Both the position numbers and the translations under genes were made by a program. This document shows, one piece after another, positions 25,661 to 34,642 of a stretch of DNA of 64,000 bases. The stretch is taken from the NCBI GenBank assembly GCA_910575605.1, contig CAJTEW010000001.1, forward strand, positions 310,001-374,000. The letters are read 5' to 3'. Source of the stretch: Lachnospiraceae bacterium (GTDB lineage Bacteria > Bacillota > Clostridia > Lachnospirales > Lachnospiraceae). The notes beneath the pieces were generated by a model. The model was not told the origin of the DNA and made no database searches. It saw only the letters and a list, made by a program, of their open reading frames with translations. Each line of letters begins with the position of its first letter. Position 1 is the first letter of the stretch.

Positions 25661-26662
25661 TTAATCTTCTGACATACACTGCACCGCTGTAATTGCCACA
25701 ACCCCTTCAATATCCTGTGCGCTGCATCCGCGGGAAAGATCATTTACCGGCGCCGCAATCCCCTGTGTCAGCGGTCCGTATGCCTCTGCCTTTGCAAGTC
25801 TTTGAACTAGCTTATAGCCGATATTTCCTGCATCAAGATCCGGGAATACAAGTACGTTTGCCTTTCCTGCAACCGGACTTCCTGGCGCTTTGGATGCACC
25901 GATTTCCGGTACAATGGCTGCGTCTAACTGGAACTCACCGTCGAGAAGAAGTCCTTTTGGAGCATTTTCCTTTGCAATTCTTGTAGCCTCAAGCACCTTA
26001 TCTACATCCGGATGCTTTGCACTTCCCTTTGTGGAATGTGAAAGCATTGCCACTACAGGCTCCTTTCCTGTTAACAGCTTAAAGGACTCTGCGGAAGATA
26101 AAGCGATTGCCGCAAGCTTTTCCGGATCCGGATTCTGCTCAAGACCGGAATCTGCAAAAATAAAGGTTCCGTCTGCTCCCATGTCGCAGTCCGGCACTAC
26201 CATTACGAAGAATGCCGATACAAGCTTTGTACCCGGCTTGGTTTTTAAAATCTGGAGACACGGTCTTAATGTATCCGCTGTAGAGTGGCATGCCCCCGAA
26301 ACCATTCCGTCTGCATCCTTCATCTTCACCATCATAACACCATAGTAAAGATAATTCTTAAGAAGAAGCTCTCTTGCCTGCTCCTCTGTCATACCCTTCT
26401 TCTGTCTTAACTCAACTAACTTTGCAACATACTCCTCTGTCTTTGGATTCGCTGCCGGGTCCACAATTACTGCCCCGCTGATATCGAAACTGCCTTTATT
26501 TTTTGCAATCTCTTCTTCACTTCCTACTAAAATAATATTGGCTGTTCCTTCTCTTAAAACAGCCTCTGCTGCTTCGTAGGTTCTGATATCCTCTGTCTCC
26601 GGAAGCACAATCGTCTTTTTATTTGTCTTTGCTTTTGCTTTAATATCATCAATAAATCCCAT
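25661..26662 (-). CDS. pta: Phosphate acetyltransferase
   Basis: A 333-residue enzyme exchanging CoA for phosphate on acetyl-CoA to give acetyl phosphate, paired with AckA. The short form lacks the N-terminal DRTGG/P-loop domains of enterobacterial Pta, as is usual in Firmicutes. Visible blocks include IVLPETEDIRTYEAA, GACHSTADTLRPCLQI, ESFKLLTGKEPVVAMLSHSTKGSA and NVLVFPDLDAGNIGYK. An AAAGGAG site precedes the ATG. Confidence 0.96.
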   Translation of the reverse strand: MGFIDDIKAKAKTNKKTIVLPETEDIRTYEAAEAVLREGTANIILVGSEEEIAKNKGSFDISGAVIVDPAANPKTEEYVAKLVELRQKKGMTEEQARELLLKNYLYYGVMMVKMKDADGMVSGACHSTADTLRPCLQILKTKPGTKLVSAFFVMVVPDCDMGADGTFIFADSGLEQNPDPEKLAAIALSSAESFKLLTGKEPVVAMLSHSTKGSAKHPDVDKVLEATRIAKENAPKGLLLDGEFQLDAAIVPEIGASKAPGSPVAGKANVLVFPDLDAGNIGYKLVQRLAKAEAYGPLTQGIAAPVNDLSRGCSAQDIEGVVAITAVQCMSED

Positions 26663-26700
26663 GACTTAAAGGCTCCTTTCCATATATTCTCAATATTTTT

Positions 26701-26729
26701 ATTATAATACAAAGAGTCCCTGCGGACAA
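26701..26729 (-). promoter_or_regulatory. Promoter of pta
   Basis: TTGTCC (26724-26729), a 17-base spacer and TATAAT (26701-26706). An imperfect inverted repeat overlaps the -35. Confidence 0.7.
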
Positions 26730-26738
26730 GGTCTCTTT
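26711..26738. repeat. Imperfect inverted repeat over the pta -35 region
   Basis: Plus strand AAAGAGTCCC, central bases, then GGTCTCTTT, about nine paired positions with one mismatch. It could be an operator for pta or the hairpin of the mgtE terminator; it lies 73 bases beyond the mgtE stop. Confidence 0.45.
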
Positions 26739-26811
26739 CCTACAAATCATGTGTATTTTTCCATACAAGAGCATATTTACTCAAATATCTTTTTCTCCCA
26801 ATCCATCCCAT

Positions 26812-28269
26812 TTAAATCTTAAAAGCTGCGCTGATAATCGCGAAATACACACTGATGGTACTGATATCAACCAACGTGGAGATAAGCGGTGTCGCCATAA
26901 TCGCCGGGTCCAGCCCCACCTTTTTTGCAACGAGCGGCAGTGTACATCCTACAATCTTTGCAATAATAACCGTACAGGCCATAGTAATTCCAATTGTGGC
27001 GGCCATCATCACATCCCCCTGCCCCATCAGCATAATACGGCATCCGTTTATGACAGCAAGTATCAGGCTTACGGATATTGCAACACGTATCTCCTTCCAG
27101 ATAATCTTAAAAAGATCTTTAAACTCAATCTCCCCCACCGCAAGGCCGCGTATCATAAGGGCAGAACTCTGGGATCCGCAGTTTCCCCCTGTTCCTGTAA
27201 GCATAGGGATAAAACCCGTAAGCTGGGGCATCACCGCAATTGCTGACTCATAGTTGTTCATAATCATCTGGGTCACAGTTGCAGACAGCATCAAAAATAG
27301 CAGCCACGGAATACGGCTTTTCACATGCTCAAGCACTGTTGTTCCAAAGTAAGACTCATCGTTAGGATTTACGCCGGCCATGATGCTGATGTCCTCTGTC
27401 TCCTCCTCCTGAAGGACAAGCATGGCATCGTCAACCGTGACAATCCCAACCATACAGTGCTCATGGTCTACAATGGGAAGGGCTATGAGACCATATTTCA
27501 TAATCGTTCTCGCTACTTCCTCCTGATCCTCTGTTGTCTCTCCGTAGAGCATGTTTGTATCCATAATCTCCTCAATCACCCGGGATTCACCTGTAGTCAG
27601 AAGATCCTTAATATCCACCGCTCCGATTAAGCGTCTTTTTTCTGTCACATAACACGTGTAAATCGTCTCCCGGTTGAGACCCACCTGACGAATTTTGAGA
27701 ATCGCCTCCTCCACGGTCATTTCCTTATTAAGAGCAATATAATCCACGTTCATAACGCTTCCGGCGCTGTCCTCCGGGTACTGGAGAAGCTGGTTAATCT
27801 GTGCTCTTCTCTCTTCGTCCGTCACCATAAGAAGCCTGTCCACAACATTTGCCGGCATCTCCTCCAGCACGTCCACTGTATCGTCCAGATACATTTCCTC
27901 CATGACTTCCTCAAGCTCGGAATCCGTCAGGGCATTAATAAGAAACTCTCGAAGGTCGCTGTTCATATACGTGAATGTCTCTGCCGCTTCCTCCTTAACG
28001 AGCAGACGGAAAATAAGCACCAGCTGCTTCTCATCCACTTCCTCTAAAATATCGGCAAGGTCTACTGGGTATATATTATTTTCAAGCTCTTCTTTAAGCT
28101 CCTTAAACTGACGGTTTGAAAGCATCTCCTTTATACGTTCCAGTGTCAGCTCTTCACGCTCTATTGGAAATTCTTCTTGTGCCGGATCATCATAGTCAAA
28201 CTCACTCTGGGCGACTGCATGGCCCCATTCTTCGTCAGTCATTCTGCTTAAATCAACATTCGTCTTCAT
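26812..28269 (-). CDS. mgtE: Magnesium transporter MgtE
   Basis: A 485-residue Mg2+ channel/transporter. An N-terminal helical MgtE-N domain (about 40-165) is followed by a CBS pair (about 170-290) that senses cytosolic Mg2+, then five membrane spans to the end. Recognisable pieces are ADILEEVDEKQ, YPEDSAGSVMN (CBS start), the pore block GTGGNCGSQSS and PLISTLVDISTISVYF. It is slightly longer than the usual 450 residues because of an acidic N-terminal extension. Divergent from tmcAL, with overlapping promoters and a hairpin in the leader. Confidence 0.95.
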   Translation of the reverse strand: MKTNVDLSRMTDEEWGHAVAQSEFDYDDPAQEEFPIEREELTLERIKEMLSNRQFKELKEELENNIYPVDLADILEEVDEKQLVLIFRLLVKEEAAETFTYMNSDLREFLINALTDSELEEVMEEMYLDDTVDVLEEMPANVVDRLLMVTDEERRAQINQLLQYPEDSAGSVMNVDYIALNKEMTVEEAILKIRQVGLNRETIYTCYVTEKRRLIGAVDIKDLLTTGESRVIEEIMDTNMLYGETTEDQEEVARTIMKYGLIALPIVDHEHCMVGIVTVDDAMLVLQEEETEDISIMAGVNPNDESYFGTTVLEHVKSRIPWLLFLMLSATVTQMIMNNYESAIAVMPQLTGFIPMLTGTGGNCGSQSSALMIRGLAVGEIEFKDLFKIIWKEIRVAISVSLILAVINGCRIMLMGQGDVMMAATIGITMACTVIIAKIVGCTLPLVAKKVGLDPAIMATPLISTLVDISTISVYFAIISAAFKI

Positions 28270-28294
28270 ACATACCCCTCCTTCCTTGATCCTT

Positions 28295-28336
28295 AAAAAA
28301 GGCTGCTACCTGCGGCTATGACCGCAAATAGTAACC
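28295..28336 (-). promoter_or_regulatory. Terminator-like hairpin in the mgtE leader
   Basis: On the minus strand GGTTACTATTTGCGG, loop TCATAG, CCGCAGGTAGCAGCC (28301-28336), followed directly by six T residues (28295-28300), about 10 bases before the ribosome site. It has the form of an intrinsic terminator between the mgtE promoter and its start, hence a possible attenuator. The sequence does not resemble the M-box. Confidence 0.6.
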
Positions 28337-28344
28337 TTCTCTGT

Positions 28345-28373
28345 TTGCGAACTCTTTTCATTTATAGTATAAT
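28345..28373 (+). promoter_or_regulatory. Promoter of tmcAL
   Basis: TTGCGA (28345-28350), a 17-base spacer and TATAAT (28368-28373). Confidence 0.7.
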
Positions 28374-28394
28374 CAATCTAAAATAAATTTACAA
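28366..28394 (-). promoter_or_regulatory. Promoter of mgtE
   Basis: TTGTAA (28389-28394), a 17-base spacer and TATACT (28366-28371). The two -10 elements of the divergent genes share four base pairs, so only one polymerase can occupy them at a time. Confidence 0.7.
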
Positions 28395-28411
28395 GGAGAA
28401 ATCAGAATATT

Positions 28412-29707
28412 ATGAAAGTCGTCGGACTCATTACTGAATATAACCCTTTTCACAACGGACATTTATACCATATAGAAAAAGCTAAAGAAGTCACCGGCGC
28501 AGACCATGTGCTTGTTGTCATGAGCGGCGATTTTGTACAGCGCGGAGCCCCTGCACTGATGCCAAAACATATGCGTGCAGAGATGGCACTTCGGGCGGGA
28601 GCCTCTGTTGTTTTAGAGCTTCCAGTCTGCTTCGCCTGTGGAAGCGCAGAATATTTTGCTTCCGCCGCTGTCTCGCTTCTTAATAAGCTCAACTGTGTTG
28701 ACGCCATTTGTTTCGGAAGTGAATGTGAAGATAGAGAATTTCTAGAGAAGGCTGCGCAGATTACAGCAGAGGAGCCGGCAGAATACAGACAGTGTCTCCT
28801 TCATGCACTAAAAAAAGGGCTCTCCTTCCCTCTTGCAAGGCAGGAGGCCCTTAAATCTGTTCTTAAGGCTGAGCATCACACTGACTCTCTGAAATATCCC
28901 AATACGATTCTCGGTATAGAATATATAAAAGCGCTCATCACCCAGAAAAGCAGTATGGATTTCCATATTATTAAGCGCATAGGCTCCGGCTATCATGATA
29001 ATACCTTAAAGGAAAGTTTAAGCTCTGCGTCTGCCATCAGAAATCTTTTCACTCCGGCAGAAAGTATGGGCTTTTCAGAAAAGGAAGCCCCTAGTGGCAG
29101 TATATCCCTGTCTGAAATTCTGGATGCCTTAAAGGTTCAGGTTCCGGCTTTTTGTATCACCTCTTTAAAAAATGAATATCACCGCCGCTATCCCCTCTGC
29201 GCCGATGATTTTTCTCTCCTTTTTAAATACAGACTGCTGTCTGAGCAGCCTGATACATTAACCAATTATCTTGATGTCACCCCAGAACTGGCCAACCGGA
29301 TTTCAAAACATATTTCCGACTTTTTTACCTTCAGCCAGTTCTGCCGCCTCTTAAAAACAAAAGACATGACCTACACAAGAATCAGCCGGTGCCTTATTCA
29401 CATTTTACTTAACATTACCGCGCAAAGTACAGCTGTTTTCAAAGATGAAGGGTATTGTCTGTATGCCCGAATATTAGGTCTGCGCAAGGATAAGCAGGAT
29501 CTCCTTTCCTGCATGAAAAGAAACTCCGGCATCCCCCTTGTAACAAAGCTTACACGGATTGAACATGTGACGCAGACTGGGCGCATCATGCTGGCACAGG
29601 ATATAGCCGCATCAAACTTATACGAGAGCGTGATCACAGATAAATTTAAGACGCCTTTCCTCAGTGATTACCAGCATCAGATTGTGCGGATAGGAGATTC
29701 TTACTAA
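28412..29707 (+). CDS. tmcAL: tRNA(Met) cytidine acetate ligase (TmcAL, YlbM)
   Basis: A 431-residue nucleotidyltransferase-fold enzyme. It activates acetate with ATP and makes N4-acetylcytidine at the wobble base of elongator tRNA-Met. The N-terminus GLITEYNPFHNGHLYH carries the HxGH nucleotide-binding motif. VVMSGDFVQRGAPA, ELPVCFACGSAEYFA and IGSGYHD are conserved in the family. An AAGGAG site precedes the ATG. Its stop overlaps that of the convergent degV by 4 bases. Proximity to ackA/pta, which set acetyl phosphate and acetate levels, is suggestive only. Confidence 0.92.
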   Translation: MKVVGLITEYNPFHNGHLYHIEKAKEVTGADHVLVVMSGDFVQRGAPALMPKHMRAEMALRAGASVVLELPVCFACGSAEYFASAAVSLLNKLNCVDAICFGSECEDREFLEKAAQITAEEPAEYRQCLLHALKKGLSFPLARQEALKSVLKAEHHTDSLKYPNTILGIEYIKALITQKSSMDFHIIKRIGSGYHDNTLKESLSSASAIRNLFTPAESMGFSEKEAPSGSISLSEILDALKVQVPAFCITSLKNEYHRRYPLCADDFSLLFKYRLLSEQPDTLTNYLDVTPELANRISKHISDFFTFSQFCRLLKTKDMTYTRISRCLIHILLNITAQSTAVFKDEGYCLYARILGLRKDKQDLLSCMKRNSGIPLVTKLTRIEHVTQTGRIMLAQDIAASNLYESVITDKFKTPFLSDYQHQIVRIGDSY

Positions 29708-30561
29708 TACTCAACCACCTTACTGCAGGTCACCGCTATGGCTCCCGGTCCAATATGACAGCTCACACTAAGAGACAGCCTGTCCATATGTATGTCATAT
29801 CCCGGAAATTTTTCCTCAAGCTCCTTCTTCCACTCTTCTGCCTCTTCATCGGAGCAGGTATAAGCCGCTGCCATATGAACTCTTTTCGCTGCAAAGCGCT
29901 CCGTTACATCCTTCCTCATAGCTTCTATCATGGTCTTTTTCGCTGCCTTAATCCCACGCACCTTTGCAAATGCGTCAAGCTTTTCTCCCTGGATCTGAAG
30001 CACCGGTTTGATATTAAGCACCGCTCCTAGGGCCGCTCCTGCCGCTGTCACACGTCCACCCTTTTTTAAGTATTTTAAAGTATCTACTGTAATATAGATG
30101 CTGGCCTCCAGCTTTTCACGCATCAGTACATCTTCAATCTCCTGAGCACTAAATCCTTTTTCTGCCATCTCCATCGCATCCAGCACAGACTGGCGCTGAG
30201 TAACCGATATTCTCTGATTATCGATCACATGAACCTTTCCTTCATAGTCTTTAGAAAGCATCACCGCCGTCTCGCAGGAGCTGCTAAGCCCGCTGGACAT
30301 GGGAATATGAATAATCTCATCATACTCCTTTAAAAGCTCGTCCCAAAGCTCCATAACATTTGCCGGAGAAGGCTGGGAGGTGGAAATATCTGCGTCCTCC
30401 TTAAGTCTCTTATAAAACTCATCCTGGGTCAGTGTAATATCCTCAAAATACAGTTCACCATTAATATAAAAGGGCATGGGCAGCACCCGAATTCCCATTT
30501 CCTTTGCCTGTGCCTGTGTAATACCACTATTACTGTCTGTTACAATCCCTATTTTTCCCAT
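29704..30561 (-). CDS. DegV family fatty-acid-binding protein
   Basis: A 285-residue DegV (FakB-like) protein. Members bind a fatty acid and present it to a kinase for phospholipid synthesis. Visible: IGIVTDSNSGIT, DISTSQPSPANVMEL and IIHIPMSSGLSSSCETAVM, the last with the lipid-contacting serines. ATG at 30561 has GGAGAG 7 bases upstream; the in-frame GTG at 30576 abuts the ribosome site. Last gene of the aldo-keto reductase-polA-coaE-walJ-degV set (25-base gap to the previous gene). No FakA is in the window. Confidence 0.9.
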   Translation of the reverse strand: MGKIGIVTDSNSGITQAQAKEMGIRVLPMPFYINGELYFEDITLTQDEFYKRLKEDADISTSQPSPANVMELWDELLKEYDEIIHIPMSSGLSSSCETAVMLSKDYEGKVHVIDNQRISVTQRQSVLDAMEMAEKGFSAQEIEDVLMREKLEASIYITVDTLKYLKKGGRVTAAGAALGAVLNIKPVLQIQGEKLDAFAKVRGIKAAKKTMIEAMRKDVTERFAAKRVHMAAAYTCSDEEAEEWKKELEEKFPGYDIHMDRLSLSVSCHIGPGAIAVTCSKVVEY

Positions 30562-30586
30562 TTTAGTTCTCTCCACTCCTTCGTTT

Positions 30587-31384
30587 TTACAATGTTACCA
30601 CATCTGAAACCGTATCCCTTTCTGCCACCATCATCGGAATGTCCTCCCCTTTATACGGGTTGTTCCCAAGGGTAACCTCAAGCTTCACTGTCTCATAAGC
30701 AAGCTCTGGATAATTATTTTCTTTGCTTAAATGTCCCAAAATCACATATTGTAATTCATCATGCAGTATATCACAGAGAAGTCTTCCTGACAATTCATTG
30801 GAAAGATGCCCCTTTTCCCCCATCACACGTCTTTTAAGAGGATATGGATAAGGCCCCACCTCCAGCATATGTATATCATGATTTGCCTCTAATACAACTC
30901 CATTTAGATTTCTAAGGCAGGCAACCGTATACTGGTCATACACACCTAAATCTGTCGCCACTGCCACTGCCTTTTTCCCGTTTTCAATCCGATATCCGCA
31001 AGGCTCTCCTGCATCATGGGATATGGCAAAGGGCAGGATCTCCATCTCCCCCAAGGCAAATTTTTCATCTACTACTGCTTCTCTTAAAATACCTTCTGGA
31101 AGCTTCCCAAGTCCCGCCGTCCTCTTAATGCCTTCAATTGTACCTTTTGTAGCATAGATGGGAATCCCGTATTTACGGCTGAATACGCCAAGCCCCTGTA
31201 TGTGGTCAATATGCTCATGGGTGACTAAAATTCCGGAAAGCTCTTCTCCCTTTATTCCCAGTACATGAAGGCCCTCCTCCACCCGTTTTTTACTGATTCC
31301 TGTATCCACCAGAAGGTGGGTAGTATCATCCCCCACATAGATACAGTTTCCGCTGCTCCCGCTTGCAATGCTGCATATTCTCAT
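30587..31384 (-). CDS. WalJ/YycJ-type metallo-beta-lactamase-fold hydrolase
   Basis: A 265-residue MBL-fold protein. The THEHIDH metal-binding motif is near residues 54-60. It begins MRICSIASGSSGNC, characteristic of YycJ/WalJ, and ends with VILGHLSKENN and the late NPY block. YycJ is reported as a nuclease-like protein linked to cell-wall two-component loci or DNA mismatch repair; here it sits after coaE, apart from any walRK, so the WalR link cannot be seen. Cytosolic, no signal peptide. Confidence 0.85.
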   Translation of the reverse strand: MRICSIASGSSGNCIYVGDDTTHLLVDTGISKKRVEEGLHVLGIKGEELSGILVTHEHIDHIQGLGVFSRKYGIPIYATKGTIEGIKRTAGLGKLPEGILREAVVDEKFALGEMEILPFAISHDAGEPCGYRIENGKKAVAVATDLGVYDQYTVACLRNLNGVVLEANHDIHMLEVGPYPYPLKRRVMGEKGHLSNELSGRLLCDILHDELQYVILGHLSKENNYPELAYETVKLEVTLGNNPYKGEDIPMMVAERDTVSDVVTL

Positions 31385-31400
31385 GTATGTATATTCCTTC

Positions 31401-31991
31401 CTATAAGTCCTTTATAATCTGGTCAAGCTGGAGCATAGTCTCCGTAAAATCACCACTGTTGTCAATAGCCCTGTCGCAGTTCCTAAGGAACTGGTCCTTT
31501 GGAAGCTGCGCCGCTATAATTTCATCAATTTTTTTCGTATCATATCCTCTGGAATAATAAAGACGCTTGCGTCTTGTCTCATCATCCACATAGATATACC
31601 ACAGCTCATCACAGATAGAGCCATACTTTGCCTCTATCAGAATGGCAGATTCTATGATAAAAAGATTCGTATTCCTTCGCTTTTCCTGAGAAATAAGCCG
31701 GTCTACCTCCTCCTTTACCGCCGGATGCACAATCCGGTTTAAAACCTCAAGCTCCGCTTGGTTGGAAAACACGATATCACTTAGCTTTTCACGATCAAGC
31801 TCCTCTTTATCATTGAGTATACTCCTTCCGAAGTACTCCACGATAGCGTCATAGCAGACGCCGCCCTTTTTCTGAAGCTTTTTTGCCACCTTATCTGTAT
31901 GGCAGATACTTGCACCGTACTTATTGTTCAGGTATTCCAGAATCTCAGTCTTTCCTGCGCCTACACCGCCTGTAATTCCAATAATTTTCAT
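31401..31991 (-). CDS. coaE: Dephospho-CoA kinase
   Basis: A 196-residue P-loop kinase performing the last step of CoA synthesis (phosphorylation of the ribose 3'-OH). Walker A is GGVGAGKTE; HTDKVAKKL, RIVHPAV and YYSRGYD are typical of CoaE. The polA stop lies 12 bases upstream and walJ follows 16 bases after its stop. The polA-coaE neighbourhood is common in Clostridia. Confidence 0.94.
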   Translation of the reverse strand: MKIIGITGGVGAGKTEILEYLNNKYGASICHTDKVAKKLQKKGGVCYDAIVEYFGRSILNDKEELDREKLSDIVFSNQAELEVLNRIVHPAVKEEVDRLISQEKRRNTNLFIIESAILIEAKYGSICDELWYIYVDDETRRKRLYYSRGYDTKKIDEIIAAQLPKDQFLRNCDRAIDNSGDFTETMLQLDQIIKDL

Positions 31992-32003
31992 ATCCTCACA
32001 CCT

Positions 32004-34619
32004 CTACTTTGCTTCGTACCAGTTTTCGCCTGTATGCATATCTATCTCAAGCGGCACATCCAAATCCGCCGCATGCTCCATCTCCTCTTGAAGTATTGCC
32101 TTAACTAACGAAAGCTCCGGCTTATATACTTCGATTAAAAGTTCATCGTGAACCTGAAGAACAAGCTTAGATTTAAGCTTCTGCTCCTTTAGCCTTTTAT
32201 TCACGCCCACCATCGCAATCTTGATAATATCTGCTGCTGTCCCCTGGATAGGTGCATTCATAGCCACCCGTTCCCCAAAGGAACGCTGCATAAAATTACT
32301 AGAAGACAGCTCCGGCACCGGACGCCTGCGTCCGAATAATGTCACTACATATCCCATTTCCTTCGCATGCTTCACGGTATCATCAAGAAACAGCTTAATA
32401 CCCGGATAGGTGCGGAAATACTCATCAATATAAACAGCAGCTTCCTTCCAGCCGATACTTAATCCTTCTGAAAGCCCGAAGGCACTGATACCATACACTA
32501 TTCCAAAATTTACTGCCTTTGCATTACGCCTCTGAATTTCTGTCACCTCATCAAAAGGCACATGAAATACCTGTGAAGCAGTAACCTTATGGATATCACT
32601 CTGCTCTTTGTAGGCCTCAATCAGCCGTGCGTCACCTGAGCAGTGGGCCAGTATCCTAAGCTCAATCTGTGAATAATCCGCATCAAGGAAAATATACCCA
32701 TCCTCCGGAACAAAAACTTTGCGTATCAGTCTCCCAAGCTCCATCCGCACCGGAATATTCTGAAGATTCGGCTCCGTGCTGCTGATTCTTCCTGTTGCAG
32801 TAATCGTTTGGTTAAACTTCCCATGAATCCTGCCGTCCTCCTGAATATAAGCCACAAGGCCGTCCGCATAGGTGGATTTCAACTTTGTATACTGCCGGTA
32901 CTCTAATATCTTATGAATAATCGGGTAGTCCGGTGCAAGCTTCTCCAAAACATTCGCAGCAGTAGAGTACCCGGTCTTTGTCTTTTTTCCTCCGGGAAGC
33001 TTAAGCTTTTCAAAAAGGATTTCTCCAAGCTGCTTGGGAGAATTAATGTTAAAGCTCTCTCCTGTCTCCTCGTAAATCTCTTTTTCAAGCTCTGTAATTC
33101 TCGCGCCAAGCTGGCTGCTGTAAATCTTTAGAGCTTCCCCCTCTGCCCGGACACCGTTTCTCTCCATATCATAGAGAGTAAACACTAACGGCATCTCAAT
33201 ATCTGTGAACAAATGATCCATCCGCATACTCTTAAGCTTAGAAAACATAATTCCTGACGCCTCATATGCAGTATAGGCCTCATAGCATGCCTTTACCCAG
33301 AGCGGGGACTTTTCTTCAATAATCAAATCCAACTGCTCTCTCGCCACATCCTCATAAGTATAGTCACTTTTCAAAGGATTCAGAAGATACGCTGCGACTC
33401 CTGCATCAAAGCAAGCCTCCTTATGTTCTATCTGAATATACTCCATTGCAGCCTTAATGTCAAACATAACAAACCGTCCGGCAGATACAGCAATTCTAGA
33501 AAGGGCTTTAAGAAGCCATTCCCCTTCTATCCCGTCCCCTGTCCTGATACAGAACACCTTATCTTTTCCGTAGCAGAGTCCTATACCGCCAATACCAGCT
33601 TCCTTTGCAAAAAGAGGAAGAATATTTTCCATATCCTTGAAAATACAGGCTCCCACGCACGCTTTCCCTTCTGCCTCACTGCAAAGCTTCGTGGCATCAT
33701 TTAGCTTTGTAATTTCACGGAATACATCCTCCACCTTATTCGATGGCGCAGTTACATCAAATCTGGATAGCAGATTTTTAAACTGCAGCTTCTGAAAATA
33801 TGCATAAGCTTCCTCTGTAAATATATTTCCAAGCTTTGCCCCGGAAAGCTCGTAAGGGAATTCGGCATCCACCTTAATTGTAGCAAGCTCTTTACTCATC
33901 ACCGCCAGCTCCCAGTGCTCCAAAAGAGCCTTGGAAGCCCGGGGTGGTTTAAGCTCCTTGGCATGCTTATATGCATTTTCTATAGAGTGATACTCCGTAA
34001 TAATTTTTGCTGCCGTCTTCTCTCCAATACTTGGCACACCGGGAATATTATCCGACGCATCTCCCATAAGGGCCTTTAAATCAATAAATTCCTTCGGCGT
34101 CACCTGATAGCGGGAAAGCACATCCTCTGCATAATAATCCTCCACCTCAGTGCGTCCCTGCTTTGTCTTTGGAATCCGAATCTTCACATGCTCTGTTGCA
34201 AGCTGAAGAAGATCTCTGTCCCCAGAGATAACTGCCACCTCCATTCCCTGCTCCTCACAGCGTTTGGAAATCGTTCCCAGAATATCGTCCGCCTCCAGCC
34301 CGGCGCACTCCGCAATCTCAATTCCCATACTTCGAAGCACTTCTTTCATGACAGGAACCTGCTCCCTAAGCTCCTCTGCCATGGGCTTTCTGGTGCCCTT
34401 ATATTCTGCAAACATCTCATGGCGGAAGGTAGGCGCATGTACGTCAAAAGCCACCGTGAGATATTCTGGCTTCTCCTCCTCTAATATTTTAAACATAATA
34501 TTGAGAAATCCATAAACCGCATTCGTATGGAGTCCTTCTGCATTTGTAAGGTCCGGGATTCCATAAAACGCCCGGTTCAAAATACTGTGACCGTCTATCA
34601 GTACAATCTTTTCACCCAT
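32004..34619 (-). CDS. polA: DNA polymerase I
   Basis: An 871-residue repair and Okazaki-fragment polymerase. Residues 1-290 are the 5'-3' exonuclease (VLIDGHSILNRAFYG, DDILGTISKRCEEQG, SGDRDLLQL, ALMGDASDNIPGVPSIGEKTA). Residues about 310-480 keep the 3'-5' exonuclease fold but lack the DxE metal site, so proofreading is probably absent, as in many Firmicutes. The polymerase motifs DYSQIELRILAHCSGD, RRNAKAVNFGIVYGIS and VLQVHDELLIEV are intact. Second gene of its operon. Confidence 0.96.
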   Translation of the reverse strand: MGEKIVLIDGHSILNRAFYGIPDLTNAEGLHTNAVYGFLNIMFKILEEEKPEYLTVAFDVHAPTFRHEMFAEYKGTRKPMAEELREQVPVMKEVLRSMGIEIAECAGLEADDILGTISKRCEEQGMEVAVISGDRDLLQLATEHVKIRIPKTKQGRTEVEDYYAEDVLSRYQVTPKEFIDLKALMGDASDNIPGVPSIGEKTAAKIITEYHSIENAYKHAKELKPPRASKALLEHWELAVMSKELATIKVDAEFPYELSGAKLGNIFTEEAYAYFQKLQFKNLLSRFDVTAPSNKVEDVFREITKLNDATKLCSEAEGKACVGACIFKDMENILPLFAKEAGIGGIGLCYGKDKVFCIRTGDGIEGEWLLKALSRIAVSAGRFVMFDIKAAMEYIQIEHKEACFDAGVAAYLLNPLKSDYTYEDVAREQLDLIIEEKSPLWVKACYEAYTAYEASGIMFSKLKSMRMDHLFTDIEMPLVFTLYDMERNGVRAEGEALKIYSSQLGARITELEKEIYEETGESFNINSPKQLGEILFEKLKLPGGKKTKTGYSTAANVLEKLAPDYPIIHKILEYRQYTKLKSTYADGLVAYIQEDGRIHGKFNQTITATGRISSTEPNLQNIPVRMELGRLIRKVFVPEDGYIFLDADYSQIELRILAHCSGDARLIEAYKEQSDIHKVTASQVFHVPFDEVTEIQRRNAKAVNFGIVYGISAFGLSEGLSIGWKEAAVYIDEYFRTYPGIKLFLDDTVKHAKEMGYVVTLFGRRRPVPELSSSNFMQRSFGERVAMNAPIQGTAADIIKIAMVGVNKRLKEQKLKSKLVLQVHDELLIEVYKPELSLVKAILQEEMEHAADLDVPLEIDMHTGENWYEAK

Positions 34620-34642
34620 ACTGCCTCCTTATCCGGCGACTG

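Noticed and set aside
28295-28370. M-box magnesium riboswitch upstream of mgtE
   Set aside because: The leader is too short and lacks the conserved M-box core; only a hairpin with a U tract is present.
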